The position numbers and the translations under genes were made by a program. From contig NZ_JACWCT010000156.1 of NCBI RefSeq assembly GCF_016613415.1, positions 16,905-80,904 of the forward strand: 64,000 nucleotides of DNA, in the 5' to 3' direction. The notes below the pieces were generated by a model. It did not search any database. It saw nothing but the letters and a program-made list of their open reading frames with translations, and was not told where the DNA came from. Shown here piece by piece: positions 1-8,136 of this stretch (positions are counted from its first letter, which is position 1; the number at the start of each line of letters is the position of its first letter). The stretch is from Methylobacterium ajmalii (lineage in GTDB: Bacteria; Pseudomonadota; Alphaproteobacteria; Rhizobiales; Beijerinckiaceae).

Positions 1-1
1 C

Positions 2-562
2 GGCCATCCGCTGAAGGGCCCCTACCCGCCCGGGATCGAGACCGTCGTGTTCGGCCTCGGCTGCTTCTGGGGCGCGGAGCGCAAGTTCTGGCAGCTCGGC
101 GACGGGGTGTTCGTCACCGCGGTGGGCTACGCCGCCGGCACCACGCCGAACCCGACCTACGAGGAGGTGTGCTCCGGGATGACCGGGCACAACGAGGTCG
201 TGCTCGTCGCCTACGATCCGGCCGCGATGCCGTTCGCCAGCCTGCTCAAGACCTTCTGGGAGAGCCACGACCCGACCCAGGGCATGCGCCAGGGCAACGA
301 CGTTGGCACGCAGTACCGCTCCGGCATCTACCTGTCGGACGCGACCCGCCTGGCGGAGGCCGAGGCGTCCCGCGAGGCCTACGGCGGCGCCTTGAAGGCG
401 CGGGGCTTCGGCCCGATCACCACGGAGATCCGCGACGGCGGGCCGTTCTACTTCGCCGAGGAGTACCACCAGCAGTACCTGGCGAAGAACCCGGGCGGCT
501 ATTGCGGCCTGGGCGGCACCGGCGTGTCCTGCCCGGTCGGGGTCGGCGTCGCGGCCGAGTGA
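2..562 (+). CDS. msrA: Peptide-methionine (S)-S-oxide reductase MsrA, 5' end outside window
   Basis: Repairs oxidised proteins by reducing methionine-S-sulfoxide in the cytoplasm. The visible 186 residues contain the hallmark catalytic motif GCFWGAE near visible residue 20. Family-typical segments follow (TGHNEVV, the SHDPTQG region, EEYHQQYL), and the C-terminal tail carries two further cysteines (YCGLGG...VSCPVG) that would resolve the disulfide. The reading frame is open to the first base and reads GHPLKGPYPPGIETVVFG, the usual N-terminal lead-in of MsrA. The GTG at 47 is therefore internal and the true start lies upstream of the window. A strong hairpin follows the stop codon. Confidence 0.93.
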   Translation, partial: GHPLKGPYPPGIETVVFGLGCFWGAERKFWQLGDGVFVTAVGYAAGTTPNPTYEEVCSGMTGHNEVVLVAYDPAAMPFASLLKTFWESHDPTQGMRQGNDVGTQYRSGIYLSDATRLAEAEASREAYGGALKARGFGPITTEIRDGGPFYFAEEYHQQYLAKNPGGYCGLGGTGVSCPVGVGVAAE

Positions 563-586
563 CCTGAAGAGGTCGAGTGATTCGAA

Positions 587-623
587 AGAGGGCAGGACCG
601 GCTCCCGGCCGGTCCTGCCCTCT
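587..623. terminator. Bidirectional hairpin terminator between msrA and mepA
   Basis: A perfect 15-bp inverted repeat (587-601 with 609-623, arm AGAGGGCAGGACCGG) with a 7-base loop sits between the convergent msrA and mepA genes. There is no long T-run, so it may act as a transcript-end stabiliser as much as an intrinsic terminator. Confidence 0.6.
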
Positions 624-685
624 CGTCATACGAAATCCGATTGGTTGCTTCGCAACGCGGATTTCGGCTTCGCTCACGCGCCGTC

Positions 686-1606
686 TCAGCGCGCCTTCAG
701 CACCGTGCGGCAGGCATCCGGCAGGCCCGCCAGCGTCATTGGCGGGCGCGGCTTGCCGGGCGGGCGCGGCTTGGGGTTCAGGATCGCGTCCGAGAACCAG
801 TAATCGAGCTCGGGGCCGCAGCCGTCGCCGGAAGGCGGCGGGTCCTGGTCGTGGCAGGCCGCGTCGCCCGCCGGGCAGTCCAGCCGGATGTGGAAGTGGT
901 AGTTGTGGCCGTAGATCGGCCGGACCTTGGTGAGCCAGCTCCGGTCCGAGCCCGCCTCGCGGCAGAGCGCCAGCTTGATCGCCGGGTTGACGAAGATCCG
1001 CGCCACCTCGGGCTCGCGTGACACCATCTTGATCAGCCTCAGGTGCTCGGGCCGCCACACGCTCGGGTCGATGTCGCGCCGGTCGGACCGAACCACGTTG
1101 GTGGCCGACATCTCCTCGCGCTCGGCCCGGGTCAGGCGTCGGTCCGGCATCGGGGTCAGCCAGATGTCGGCATCGAGGCCGAGCTGGTGCGAGGCATGGC
1201 CGGTCAGCATCGGCCCGCCCCGGGGCTGGGACATGTCGCCGACGAGAAGCCCCGGCCAGCCCGCCTTGCGCGGCGCCTCGGCGGCGATCTTCTCCAGGAA
1301 CGCGACGAGCCGCGGGTGACCCCAGTTCCGGTTGCGGGACAGGCGCATCACCTGCCAGGTGTCGCCGTCGATCGGCAGGGCCTCGGCGCCCGCCACGCAG
1401 CCCCGCGCGTAGCCGCCGATCGCCTGCGGCGGCAGGGCCGCCGGCGTCGTCGCGCGCCCGAACAGGGCCTTGGCCGGCGTCGACGGGTCGTCCGGGTTGG
1501 CGAGCGGCGGCAGCGGCTTGGGATGCAGGGTGCCGCGATCCTGCGCGAGGGCGGGAGCGGCGAGCGTGAGGAGGACCGTCAGGACGGCGGTGCGGCGAAT
1601 CGGCAT
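686..1606 (-). CDS. mepA: Penicillin-insensitive murein endopeptidase MepA
   Basis: Periplasmic LAS-family metallopeptidase that cleaves D-alanyl-meso-diaminopimelyl cross-links in peptidoglycan. The 306-residue protein starts with a clear signal peptide (cleavage after ALA, about residue 21). The zinc-site pattern HxxHxxxxxxD is at H137, H140 and D147 in the segment TGHASHQLGLDADIWL. The second metal-site region reads YHFHIRL and is followed by a Cys-rich segment typical of the family. Length is close to E. coli MepA (274 residues plus extensions). It converges with msrA and is divergent from the PRC-barrel gene. Confidence 0.93.
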   Translation of the reverse strand: MPIRRTAVLTVLLTLAAPALAQDRGTLHPKPLPPLANPDDPSTPAKALFGRATTPAALPPQAIGGYARGCVAGAEALPIDGDTWQVMRLSRNRNWGHPRLVAFLEKIAAEAPRKAGWPGLLVGDMSQPRGGPMLTGHASHQLGLDADIWLTPMPDRRLTRAEREEMSATNVVRSDRRDIDPSVWRPEHLRLIKMVSREPEVARIFVNPAIKLALCREAGSDRSWLTKVRPIYGHNYHFHIRLDCPAGDAACHDQDPPPSGDGCGPELDYWFSDAILNPKPRPPGKPRPPMTLAGLPDACRTVLKAR

Positions 1607-1678
1607 GGGGCCAAGCTAGCGCTCCGCTCCGCGTCGGGAAACCCGCCTCCCGGCTCCGCCATTCGCCGCAGCGGCACC

Positions 1679-1704
1679 GGAACAGGCGCCCGCGCGCCGG
1701 CGTT
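1679..1704 (+). promoter_or_regulatory. EcfG-type (general stress response) promoter for the PRC-barrel gene
   Basis: The sequence reads GGAAC (1679-1683), 17 bases, then CGTT (1701-1704). This matches the alphaproteobacterial EcfG/PhyR-regulon consensus GGAAC-N16/17-CGTT. The start codon it would serve is 52 bases downstream, a normal leader length. Confidence 0.65.
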
Positions 1705-1756
1705 GCCGGGGCAACCCGACACCCGCGCTGCGGATACGAACCGGAGGACAAGCCCG

Positions 1757-2170
1757 ATGACCACCGTCGCACCGACGATCGGCGACCGTTCCGACATGGG
1801 CAGCCAGACCACCACCCAGACCAACGCCCTCATCGCGAGCGACCGCGTCGAGGGCACCGCGGTGCGTCGCCCCAACGGCGACAGCATCGGCCGCATCGAG
1901 CGGCTGATGATCGAGAAGGCCTCCGGCAAGGTGGTCTACGCCGTGATGAGCTTCGGCGGCTTTCTCGGCATCGGCGAGGGTTACCACACCCTCCCGTGGT
2001 CGACCCTGCGCTTCGCGCCCGAGATGGATGCCTACGTGGTCGACCTCACCGAGGAGCAGCTGCGCGCCGCCCCTCCGGCCTCGGCGGAGGGCAACGACCC
2101 CTCCTTCGACCGCGGTTGGGAGGAGCACGTCCACCAGTACTTCAAGGCGACGCCGTACTGGAGCGTCTGA
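1757..2170 (+). CDS. PRC-barrel domain protein
   Basis: 137-residue soluble protein with a PRC-barrel domain from about residue 30 to 105 (DRVEGTAVRRPNGDSIGRIERLMIEKASG, then FGGFLGIGEGYHTLPW). PRC-barrels occur in photosynthetic reaction-centre H subunits and in RimM, but stand-alone copies like this are common, poorly understood proteins of Hyphomicrobiales, often stress-induced. The start follows a strong ribosome binding site (GGAGG at 1743-1747). It is a single-gene unit behind an EcfG-type promoter, so a role in the general stress response is inferred. The molecular function is unknown. Confidence 0.85.
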   Translation: MTTVAPTIGDRSDMGSQTTTQTNALIASDRVEGTAVRRPNGDSIGRIERLMIEKASGKVVYAVMSFGGFLGIGEGYHTLPWSTLRFAPEMDAYVVDLTEEQLRAAPPASAEGNDPSFDRGWEEHVHQYFKATPYWSV

Positions 2171-2245
2171 TCCCGGACCGGCTGAGGCGTCTACCGACGA
2201 AGCGGTTACCGGTTCGTCGGAGGATGCGGCAAAGCCAAAGACCTG

Positions 2246-2282
2246 GAGCAACACCCGATTGCAGGGCGATCGGGTGTTGCTC
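2246..2282. terminator. Hairpin terminator between PRC-barrel gene and 2282-2671
   Basis: A perfect 14-bp inverted repeat (GAGCAACACCCGAT at 2246-2259, complement at 2269-2282) with a 9-base loop separates two convergent genes. It overlaps the stop codon of the minus-strand gene by one base. Confidence 0.65.
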
Positions 2283-2671
2283 TACGGGGCCTCCGCCGGC
2301 ACGCCCGACAGGGCCCAGCGGCACAGGCTCGATTCCTTGACCTTCAGGCAATCGTAGGCGGTGCCGCCGACCACAACCCGCTCGGCGTTGCCCTCGACCC
2401 GGTCCGGGCCGAACCGGGCGCAGCCGAGATGGTCGGCCTTCGGATCGGCCAGCCGCGCCTTGATCGCCGCAGAATCGCCCGCCGTCTCGGTCATCAGGAT
2501 GCGCAGGTTGGCGAGCGAGGCGCAGGCTACGACCTTCGTCGGCACGGCCGCCTTGTCGGGTGCGGGCTTCCCCGGAGCCTTGGCCCTCTGCGCCGCTACC
2601 GGGCCTGCGGCGACGGCGAGCCCGAGAGCGGCCAGGAACCACCGAGAGCGACGCTCCTTGCGGGTCCCCAT
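2282..2671 (-). CDS. Small exported protein with four cysteines, function unknown
   Basis: 129 residues. The N-terminus has arginines/lysines, then a hydrophobic stretch ending VAAGPVAAQ, a credible signal peptide cleaved near residue 28. The mature part has four cysteines (VVACASL, LGCARF, YDCLKV, SLCRW), suggesting two disulfides in the periplasm. I recognise no domain. The start lies 14 bases after the stop of the EVE-domain gene on the same strand, so the two are probably co-transcribed, although nothing links their functions. Confidence 0.65.
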   Translation of the reverse strand: MGTRKERRSRWFLAALGLAVAAGPVAAQRAKAPGKPAPDKAAVPTKVVACASLANLRILMTETAGDSAAIKARLADPKADHLGCARFGPDRVEGNAERVVVGGTAYDCLKVKESSLCRWALSGVPAEAP

Positions 2672-2685
2672 TCAGAGACGACCCG

Positions 2686-3099
2686 TCATAGACCACCCAT
2701 GCGGCGCACCAGCGCCCACTCCGACTCGCTGACCGGCTGCACCGAGAGGCGCGAGTTGTTGACCAGCACCATCTCGCGCAACGCCGTCTCGGCCTTGATC
2801 GCCTCCAGGGTGACGGGTTGCGGCAGGGCGACCACCGCCTTGAGGTCGACCATCCCGAAGCGGCCGGTCTCGTCGGTATGGTCGGGATAGTAGGTGCGGA
2901 TCACCTCGACGATGCCGACCACCGCCTTGCCCTCGTTCGAGTGGTAGAAGAAGCCCTGCTCGCCGAGACGCATCGCCTCCAGGTTCTTGCGGGCGACGTG
3001 GTTGCGCACCCCGTTCCAGTACGTCCCCGCCTCGCCCGCGGCGACCTGGTCGTCCCACGACCAGACCGAGGGCTCGGACTTGTAGAGCCAGTGCGCCAT
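2686..3099 (-). CDS. EVE-domain protein (modified-base binding fold)
   Basis: 137 residues covering a single EVE domain. It opens with MAHWLYKSEPSVWSWDDQ, the diagnostic start of bacterial EVE proteins, and continues with YWNGVRNHVARKNL, GEQGFFYHSNEGK and VVGIVEV. The fold is related to PUA and YTH domains and binds modified nucleotides in DNA or RNA; the exact ligand of stand-alone bacterial copies is not settled. The start was chosen because the family begins exactly here, although the frame stays open far upstream. It is followed by a small exported protein gene and diverges from the LysE gene. Confidence 0.9.
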   Translation of the reverse strand: MAHWLYKSEPSVWSWDDQVAAGEAGTYWNGVRNHVARKNLEAMRLGEQGFFYHSNEGKAVVGIVEVIRTYYPDHTDETGRFGMVDLKAVVALPQPVTLEAIKAETALREMVLVNNSRLSVQPVSESEWALVRRMGGL

Positions 3100-3351
3100 C
3101 CCGTCGTCTTTCCACGCTCGCAGCCGCTCGCGCTGCGCGGGCTCCCCATCGCCCGATCCGGGTGCGGGAGTCCAGAGGGAGCGGAGGCCGTGGCCTGCGG
3201 TCGGCTGCCCCAGGGTTCCGGGGATCGTTCGGGTGCCGGAATGCCGACCGATCCTGAAAACCGTGCATCCATCGATTGTACAGCCGTGAAAACCGGACGA
3301 GAATTCTCCCCGAGGCCGCGCCGTCGGCACCGGTTCGCGGGAGAGGAATCG

Positions 3352-3981
3352 ATGATCGACTGGACCTGGCTTCTCTCGACCAGCGCCTTCGCCGTGGCGA
3401 TGTCGGCGACGCCCGGGCCCAACAACACCATGGTGGTGGCCTCGGGTGCCACCTACGGCTTTGCCCGCACGATGCCGCACATGCTCGGCATCGCGGCGGG
3501 CTTCCCGGTGATGCTGATCATGCTCGGCACCGTCGGCCTGCCCCTGCTCGCCGATCCGCGGGTCCATGCCGTACTCAAGTGGGTGGGGGCCGCCTACCTG
3601 CTGTGGCTCGCCTGGAAGATCGCGACCGCCGATCCCGCGACCGAGTCCGTGGCGACGCCCGGGGCGGCGACCCCTGTGACGTCCGGACGCCCGCTCGGCG
3701 TCCTGCAGGCGGCCCTGTTCCAGTGGGTCAACCCGAAGGCCTGGATCATCGCCGCCGGGGCGCTCGCCGCCTACACGACGGATGCCGACGGCGCGTCGCT
3801 CGCCGCGACGCTGGTTCTCGCCTTGGTGTTCGGGCTCGTCGCCGTCCCGTGCGTCGCCCTGTGGACGCTGATCGGGGTCGGCACCGCGCGGCTGCTGCGC
3901 TCGCGGCGATCGGTGCGTCTGTTCAACCTCGCCATGGCGGGGCTGCTGGTCGCGTCCCTGGTGCCAGTTCTCGCCGAGTAG
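3352..3981 (+). CDS. LysE/RhtB-family amino acid exporter
   Basis: 209-residue inner-membrane protein with about six hydrophobic segments and the family signature SATPGPNNTMV near residue 18. A second conserved half starts around FQWVNPKAWI. Members export amino acids or derivatives such as lysine, threonine, homoserine or leucine, but the substrate cannot be read from the sequence. The ATG at 3352 follows GAGAGGAATCG, a good ribosome binding site, and gives the usual LysE length. It converges with secB across a hairpin. Confidence 0.88.
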   Translation: MIDWTWLLSTSAFAVAMSATPGPNNTMVVASGATYGFARTMPHMLGIAAGFPVMLIMLGTVGLPLLADPRVHAVLKWVGAAYLLWLAWKIATADPATESVATPGAATPVTSGRPLGVLQAALFQWVNPKAWIIAAGALAAYTTDADGASLAATLVLALVFGLVAVPCVALWTLIGVGTARLLRSRRSVRLFNLAMAGLLVASLVPVLAE

Positions 3982-3987
3982 GACGGT

Positions 3988-4003
3988 CGTTTCCCGTGAA
4001 ACG
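3988..4003. other. Degenerate parS-like palindrome
   Basis: The 16-mer CGTTTCCCGTGAAACG differs from the ParB site core TTTCACGTGAAA at one central base. It lies just after the LysE stop codon, 7.2 kb from the nearest intact-core site. Binding by ParB is uncertain. Confidence 0.35.
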
Positions 4004-4028
4004 TTTTCGTCCCGGATCGGGATTTTCG

Positions 4029-4061
4029 TGCGGACCGGGGCGGTGAACGCCCCGGTCCGCA
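4029..4061. terminator. Bidirectional terminator between LysE gene and secB
   Basis: A perfect 14-bp inverted repeat (4029-4042 with 4048-4061, loop GTGAA) lies between two convergent genes. The stem is very GC-rich. Confidence 0.65.
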
Positions 4062-4074
4062 TTCGCGGGGAAGC

Positions 4075-4572
4075 TTACGCGGTGCCGCCCTGGACCTGCG
4101 CCTCGGCGGCCTTCTGGCGGTAGAGGCCGACGAAGTCGATCGGGTCGATGTAGAGCGGCGGGAAGCCGCCGTTGCGCACCGCGTCGGCGATGATCTGGCG
4201 GGCGAACGGGAACAGCAGCCGCGGGCACTCGATCATGACGGCCGGGTGCATCTGGTCCTGCGGGATGTTGCGCAGGCGGAAGATGCCGGAATAGGTCAGC
4301 TCGAACGCGAACAGCACCTCGGCGCCGATCTTGGCATCGCCCTCGAGGCGCAGGTCGACTTCGAAGTCTTCCTCGGCGAGCTGCTTGGCGTTGACGTTGA
4401 CCTGGATGTTGATCTGCGGGCCCTGCTGCTGCGGCTGCAGCGAGCGCGGCGCGTTCGGGTTCTCGAAGGAGAGGTCCTTGGCGTACTGGGCCAGCGCATT
4501 CAGGGTCGGGGTGAGGTCGTCGGGCTGCGCCGCGGCGCCACCGTTGCCGTTCGGTACCGGGGAATCGGCCAT
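4075..4572 (-). CDS. secB: Protein-export chaperone SecB
   Basis: Cytoplasmic tetrameric chaperone that keeps preproteins unfolded and delivers them to SecA. The 165-residue length fits the family. The N-terminal acidic/polar lead is followed by LNALAQYAKDLSFENPNAP, then INIQVNVNAK and the conserved core EVLFAFELTYSGIFRL and ECPRLLFPFARQII. The gene diverges from the Tim44-like gene across a 466-base gap. This secB / Tim44 / mltA / smr neighbourhood is conserved in Hyphomicrobiales. Confidence 0.97.
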   Translation of the reverse strand: MADSPVPNGNGGAAAQPDDLTPTLNALAQYAKDLSFENPNAPRSLQPQQQGPQINIQVNVNAKQLAEEDFEVDLRLEGDAKIGAEVLFAFELTYSGIFRLRNIPQDQMHPAVMIECPRLLFPFARQIIADAVRNGGFPPLYIDPIDFVGLYRQKAAEAQVQGGTA

Positions 4573-5038
4573 GGCGGAGGGTTCCTTCGAGGGCTGGACG
4601 TAACGACGAACCGTCGCACGCTGGCGCGCAAATCGGCGCGCGCGACGGCGGGGTTGCGGCTATCATGCCCGCAGCGCGTGAACAAGCAGAGCGGCCGATC
4701 GTCTCCTCCGACCCATTGACCCTGCGACAGGCCGAGGGCCGGCCCGCCCGCTGCGGCACCTTGCGCGTGGACGGGCACATCCTCGCGAGGCGCCGCCTGG
4801 ATACGACGGCCCCTCGGCCCCATATCGTCTCCATGGGCCCGCCGCGCGGCGCCGGCCGGGGGTTTGCCGTGGTTCTCTGGGACTTGCCGAGGTGTTTGCC
4901 GAAGCTCTCGCCGAGGTCCCGGCCGAGGTTCTTGCCATCCCCCGGTGCCGGTGCCAAAGCCGGCGACGCGCCGAATGTATCGCACGCTGAGCCGGGACGG
5001 CCAGGAATGCTCCGCGTAAGGCCGCCAAGAACGGATCG
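4573..5038. other. Intergenic region between divergent secB and Tim44-like gene
   Basis: 466 bases without a convincing gene. It must hold the promoters of both flanking genes, but I cannot assign hexamers with confidence. The only clear structure is the 12-base tandem repeat at 4884-4936. Open frames crossing it have neither a recognisable product nor a ribosome binding site. Confidence 0.5.
4884..4936. repeat. Imperfect 12-base tandem repeat upstream of the Tim44-like gene
   Basis: Four consecutive 12-base units (TTGCCGAGGTGT, TTGCCGAAGCTC, TCGCCGAGGTCC, CGGCCGAGGTTC) plus a partial TTGCC. All share a GCCGAGGT-like core. A 12-base period places the core on nearly the same DNA face each turn, so this could be a protein-binding array or simple slippage. 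Confidence 0.5.
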
Positions 5039-5776
5039 ATGAACGGATCGATGATGCAGGATTCCCTCGACCTTACGACCCTCATCTTCCTCGGGCTTGC
5101 GGTCTTCGTGATCTGGAAGCTCCGGTCCGTCCTCGGACAGAAGACCGGGAGCGAGCGGCCGCCCTTCAACCCGCTGGCCCGCCGCGAGGAGCCGCCGCCG
5201 GCCGCCACGCGCGAGGGCGACAACGTCGTGCGGCTGCCGGGCGCCGGCGCCGAGCGCGCCGCGGCCGCCCCGGTGGCGACGGCGGTGCCGCGCAACTGGA
5301 AGGGCGTGGTCGAGCCGAACTCGCCCGCCGCCCGCGGCCTCGACCTGATCATCCAGCAGGAGCCCGGCTTCGATCCCCGCGGCTTCACCGACGGCGCCAA
5401 GCTCGCCTACGAGACGATCGTCACCGCCTTCGCCAAGGGCGACCGCAAGACCCTCAAGACCCTGCTCTCGCGCGAGGTCGCGGACGGGTTCGAGCGGGCG
5501 ATCCAGGGCCGCGAGCGCGCCGGCCAGACCGTCGAGACCACCTTCGTGTCGATCGACCGGGCCGAGATCGTTGGGGTCGATGTGCGAAACCGCGTCGCCC
5601 AGGTCACCGTGCGCTACCTCTCGAAGCTGATCACCGCCACGAAGGGCCCGCAGGGCCAGGTCGTGGACGGCAGCCCCGAGAAGGTGGTGGACGTCACCGA
5701 CGTCTGGACCTTCGCCCGCACGCTCGGCAGCCGCGATCCGAACTGGCAGCTCGTCGCCACCGAGGCTGGGCAGTAA
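5039..5776 (+). CDS. Tim44/TimA-domain membrane-anchored protein
   Basis: 245 residues. A single N-terminal membrane anchor (LDLTTLIFLGLAVFVIWKL) is followed by a charged, proline-rich linker. A Tim44-like domain covers about residues 100-245 (RGLDLIIQQEPGFDPRGF, then a region ending VWTFARTLGSRDPNWQLV). In mitochondria this domain tethers the import motor; in alphaproteobacteria the orthologues sit next to secB and have been discussed as inner-membrane assembly factors. In-frame ATGs at 5051 and 5054 are equally plausible starts, since homologues often begin near MQDS, and no strong ribosome binding site decides. Confidence 0.87.
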   Translation: MNGSMMQDSLDLTTLIFLGLAVFVIWKLRSVLGQKTGSERPPFNPLARREEPPPAATREGDNVVRLPGAGAERAAAAPVATAVPRNWKGVVEPNSPAARGLDLIIQQEPGFDPRGFTDGAKLAYETIVTAFAKGDRKTLKTLLSREVADGFERAIQGRERAGQTVETTFVSIDRAEIVGVDVRNRVAQVTVRYLSKLITATKGPQGQVVDGSPEKVVDVTDVWTFARTLGSRDPNWQLVATEAGQ

Positions 5777-5786
5777 GCAGGCCGAA

Positions 5787-5812
5787 GCCCGGCTCCCTCC
5801 GCGGAGCCGGGC
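5787..5812. terminator. Hairpin after the Tim44-like gene
   Basis: A perfect 10-bp inverted repeat (GCCCGGCTCC at 5787-5796 with 5803-5812, loop CTCCGC) begins 10 bases after the stop codon. It is not followed by a T-run. Confidence 0.5.
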
Positions 5813-5944
5813 CACGCCACCCCACCGGTTCGCCGCTCCGGCGGCTTGATCGTCCGCCGGGCATCGGCCAAGATCGAACGACCGTCGCCCACCGCGACCC
5901 CACCCAGCATCGCCACATTTCCGGGGCCGGAGCCCGTCAAGCCC

Positions 5945-7225
5945 ATGCCGCCGGCCGTCGGCCCCTACCGTTCCGTCCCCGGTCGCGTTCGCAGACCCCG
6001 CCCTCGCAGGTTCCCCTCGGGCAGAGGTCTCCGCACCGGTTCCCGCCTCTCAGCGCTGCTTCTCGCCGGTCTCCTCGCCGGCCGGGCCGAGGCCGCCCCG
6101 TTGCGCGTCGGCGACGCCGTGCTCGAGCCCGTCGCCCTCGACGCCCTCCCGGGGTTTGGCGACGACGACCTGACGGCGGCGCTCGCGGCGTTCCGGGCGA
6201 CCTGCAGACCGGATCAGCCCCAGGCGCCGGTCCTCGCCGAGGCCGCCCCCGACGCGCCGCGCCAGGACCTCGCGGCGGCCTGCGCCGCCGCCGCGGCCGT
6301 GCCCTCCGAGGGCGCGCGGGAGTTCTTCCTGCGCCGGTTCGCCGCCTACCGGGTCCTGCGGCCGGCCCGGGAGACTCCGGCCGAGCGCCGGGCGGGCTTC
6401 CTCACCGGCTATTTCGAACCCGAGCTCGACGGCTCCCCGGTGCCGACGGCGGACTTCACCGTGCCGGCCCTGGCGCGCCCCGACGACCTCGTTTCCCTGG
6501 AGCCCGGCGAGACCCGGCCCGGTCTCGATCCGTCGCTCCGCGCCGCGCGCCGCGAGGGCGACGCGCTGACGCCCTATCCCGACCGGGCGGCGATCGAGGA
6601 CGGGGCGCTCGGGCCGCGCACCCGCCCGCTGGTCTGGCTGCGCGACGCGGTCGACCTCCTGGTGCTGCAGGTCCAGGGCTCCGGCCGGGTCCGCCTGCCC
6701 GACGGCCGCTCGGTCCGCCTCGCCTATGACGGGCGCAACGGCCGGCCCTACACCTCGGTCGCCCGGCTGATCGTCACCGGCGGCCATCTGCCCCTCGAGG
6801 GCCTGACGCTCGAGCGCTGGACCGGCTGGCTGCGGGCCCACCCGGCGATCGCCCGCGACCTGATCCGCCGCAACGCCTCCTACATCTTCTTCCGTCTCGA
6901 CGACGGCGCCCCGGAGACCGGGCCGCGCGGCGCCGCGGGCGCGCCGCTGACCGCCGGGCGCAGCCTCGCGGTCGACGCCACCCTGTGGCGCTACGGGTTG
7001 CCGTTCTGGCTCGACGGGGCTTTGCCGGAGCCCGAGGGCGGCAGCGTCCCGCTGCGCCGCCTCGTGATCGCCCAGGATACCGGCTCGGCCATCGTCGGCC
7101 CGGCCCGGGGCGACCTCTATTTCGGCACCGGCGCCCGGGCCGGTGCCACGGCGGGGCTCCTGCGCGACCCGGCCCGCTTCGTCGTGCTGCTGCCGAAGCC
7201 GGATGCGCCGGGTGCTGCGCCGTGA
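5945..7225 (+). CDS. mltA: Membrane-bound lytic murein transglycosylase A (MltA)
   Basis: Cleaves peptidoglycan glycan strands to 1,6-anhydromuropeptides at the cell envelope. 426 residues from the ATG at 5945. A hydrophobic signal segment (LSALLLAGLLAGRAEA) is followed by the MltA domain (FLTGYFEPELDGS, LVWLRDAVDLLVLQVQGSGRV, RLAYDGRNGRPYTS) and the C-terminal 3D domain with its aspartates (SLAVDATLWRYG, VIAQDTGSAIVGPARGDLYFGTG). The frame is open back to 5846, but a start at 5945 places the signal peptide sensibly. The stop overlaps the smr start by four bases (GTGA), indicating translational coupling. Confidence 0.93.
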   Translation: MPPAVGPYRSVPGRVRRPRPRRFPSGRGLRTGSRLSALLLAGLLAGRAEAAPLRVGDAVLEPVALDALPGFGDDDLTAALAAFRATCRPDQPQAPVLAEAAPDAPRQDLAAACAAAAAVPSEGAREFFLRRFAAYRVLRPARETPAERRAGFLTGYFEPELDGSPVPTADFTVPALARPDDLVSLEPGETRPGLDPSLRAARREGDALTPYPDRAAIEDGALGPRTRPLVWLRDAVDLLVLQVQGSGRVRLPDGRSVRLAYDGRNGRPYTSVARLIVTGGHLPLEGLTLERWTGWLRAHPAIARDLIRRNASYIFFRLDDGAPETGPRGAAGAPLTAGRSLAVDATLWRYGLPFWLDGALPEPEGGSVPLRRLVIAQDTGSAIVGPARGDLYFGTGARAGATAGLLRDPARFVVLLPKPDAPGAAP

Positions 7226-7839
7226 CCGAGCCGCGCCGTCCCCGCCGCGTCCGCCGCCTCACCACCGAGGAGAGCCGGCTCTGGGCCGAGATCTCCCGCC
7301 TGATCGTGCCGCTGCGCGGGCGGGCGCCCGTCCCCGTCGCGCCCTCCCCTCCCCCGGTATCGGTGCCGACGCCCGCCCCTGCGCCCACGGTGCCTCCGCC
7401 GCCGCAATTCGTGCGGCCCGCCAAGGTGGCGCGACCTGCCCCCAAGGGGGCCTCGAAGAGCGCGAGCCCGCCTCCGCCGCCCGCGCCGGTGCTGCCGCCG
7501 CTGGCGCCTCTGGAGCGCCGGGTGCGGACCGGCCTGCGCCGCGGTTCGCGCAGCGTCGATGCCGCGATCGACCTGCACGGCATGCGCCAGTCCGAGGCGC
7601 ATGCGGCGCTGATCGGCTTCCTGCACCGCTCCCGCGCCTCCGGGCACGCGGTGGTGCTGGTCGTCACCGGCAAGGGCGGTGGCGGCGACGATCCCTATGC
7701 CGAGCGCGGCGTCCTGCGCCGCAGCGTCCCGCACTGGCTGCGCCTGCCCGAGCTGCGCCCCCTAGTCGTCGGCTTCGAGGAGGCCGCCCACCACCATGGC
7801 GGCGGCGGCGCGCTCTACATCCGCCTCCGGCGCCGCTGA
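7222..7839 (+). CDS. Smr-domain (MutS2-type) protein
   Basis: 205 residues, starting at a GTG that overlaps the mltA stop. The N-terminal half is basic, then a proline/alanine-rich linker of about 60 residues. The C-terminal Smr domain starts at AAIDLHGMRQSEAHAAL, with the signature VVLVVTGKGGGGDD and the ending GALYIRLRRR. Smr domains are DNA/RNA nicking nucleases related to the MutS2 C-terminus, and the DLHG and TGKG motifs are the conserved ones. The Pro-rich linker and mltA coupling are standard for Hyphomicrobiales copies. The biological substrate is not known. Confidence 0.9.
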   Translation: MTEPRRPRRVRRLTTEESRLWAEISRLIVPLRGRAPVPVAPSPPPVSVPTPAPAPTVPPPPQFVRPAKVARPAPKGASKSASPPPPPAPVLPPLAPLERRVRTGLRRGSRSVDAAIDLHGMRQSEAHAALIGFLHRSRASGHAVVLVVTGKGGGGDDPYAERGVLRRSVPHWLRLPELRPLVVGFEEAAHHHGGGGALYIRLRRR

Positions 7840-7895
7840 CGGTCGCCTCATCCCTTCGTCGGTCCCGTCGGCGCGTCACTTTTCCCTTGCGGGGA

Positions 7896-7924
7896 CTTGA
7901 GTCGGTGCCGCGGAGCCGCTACAT
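7896..7924 (+). promoter_or_regulatory. Candidate housekeeping promoter for rho
   Basis: CTTGAG (7896-7901) and CTACAT (7919-7924) are separated by 17 bases, close to the alphaproteobacterial sigma-70 pattern. Transcription from here would give a leader of about 200 bases before rho, consistent with the autoregulated leaders known for rho genes. Confidence 0.45.
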
Positions 7925-8136
7925 AAAGTCGTTCCCTCCTCCATCGTCTTGTCACGTCGCATCCAGGACCGATCCGGTTCCTCCGCGCGACCTCCGGGAC
8001 ACATCAGGCGACGATTTCGCGACCGGTGCCCGCCTCGGCCACCCCGTTGCTTTCCGCTCAACGCCGCGACCCGCGGCGGCCGGACTTGTCCCGACATGAC
8101 GACGCTCCCCAGCTTCGCCTCGCACCCCGATATCCC

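Noticed and set aside
4884..4936. CRISPR array
   Set aside because: The units are 12 bases, contiguous and without spacers, and no cas gene is present.
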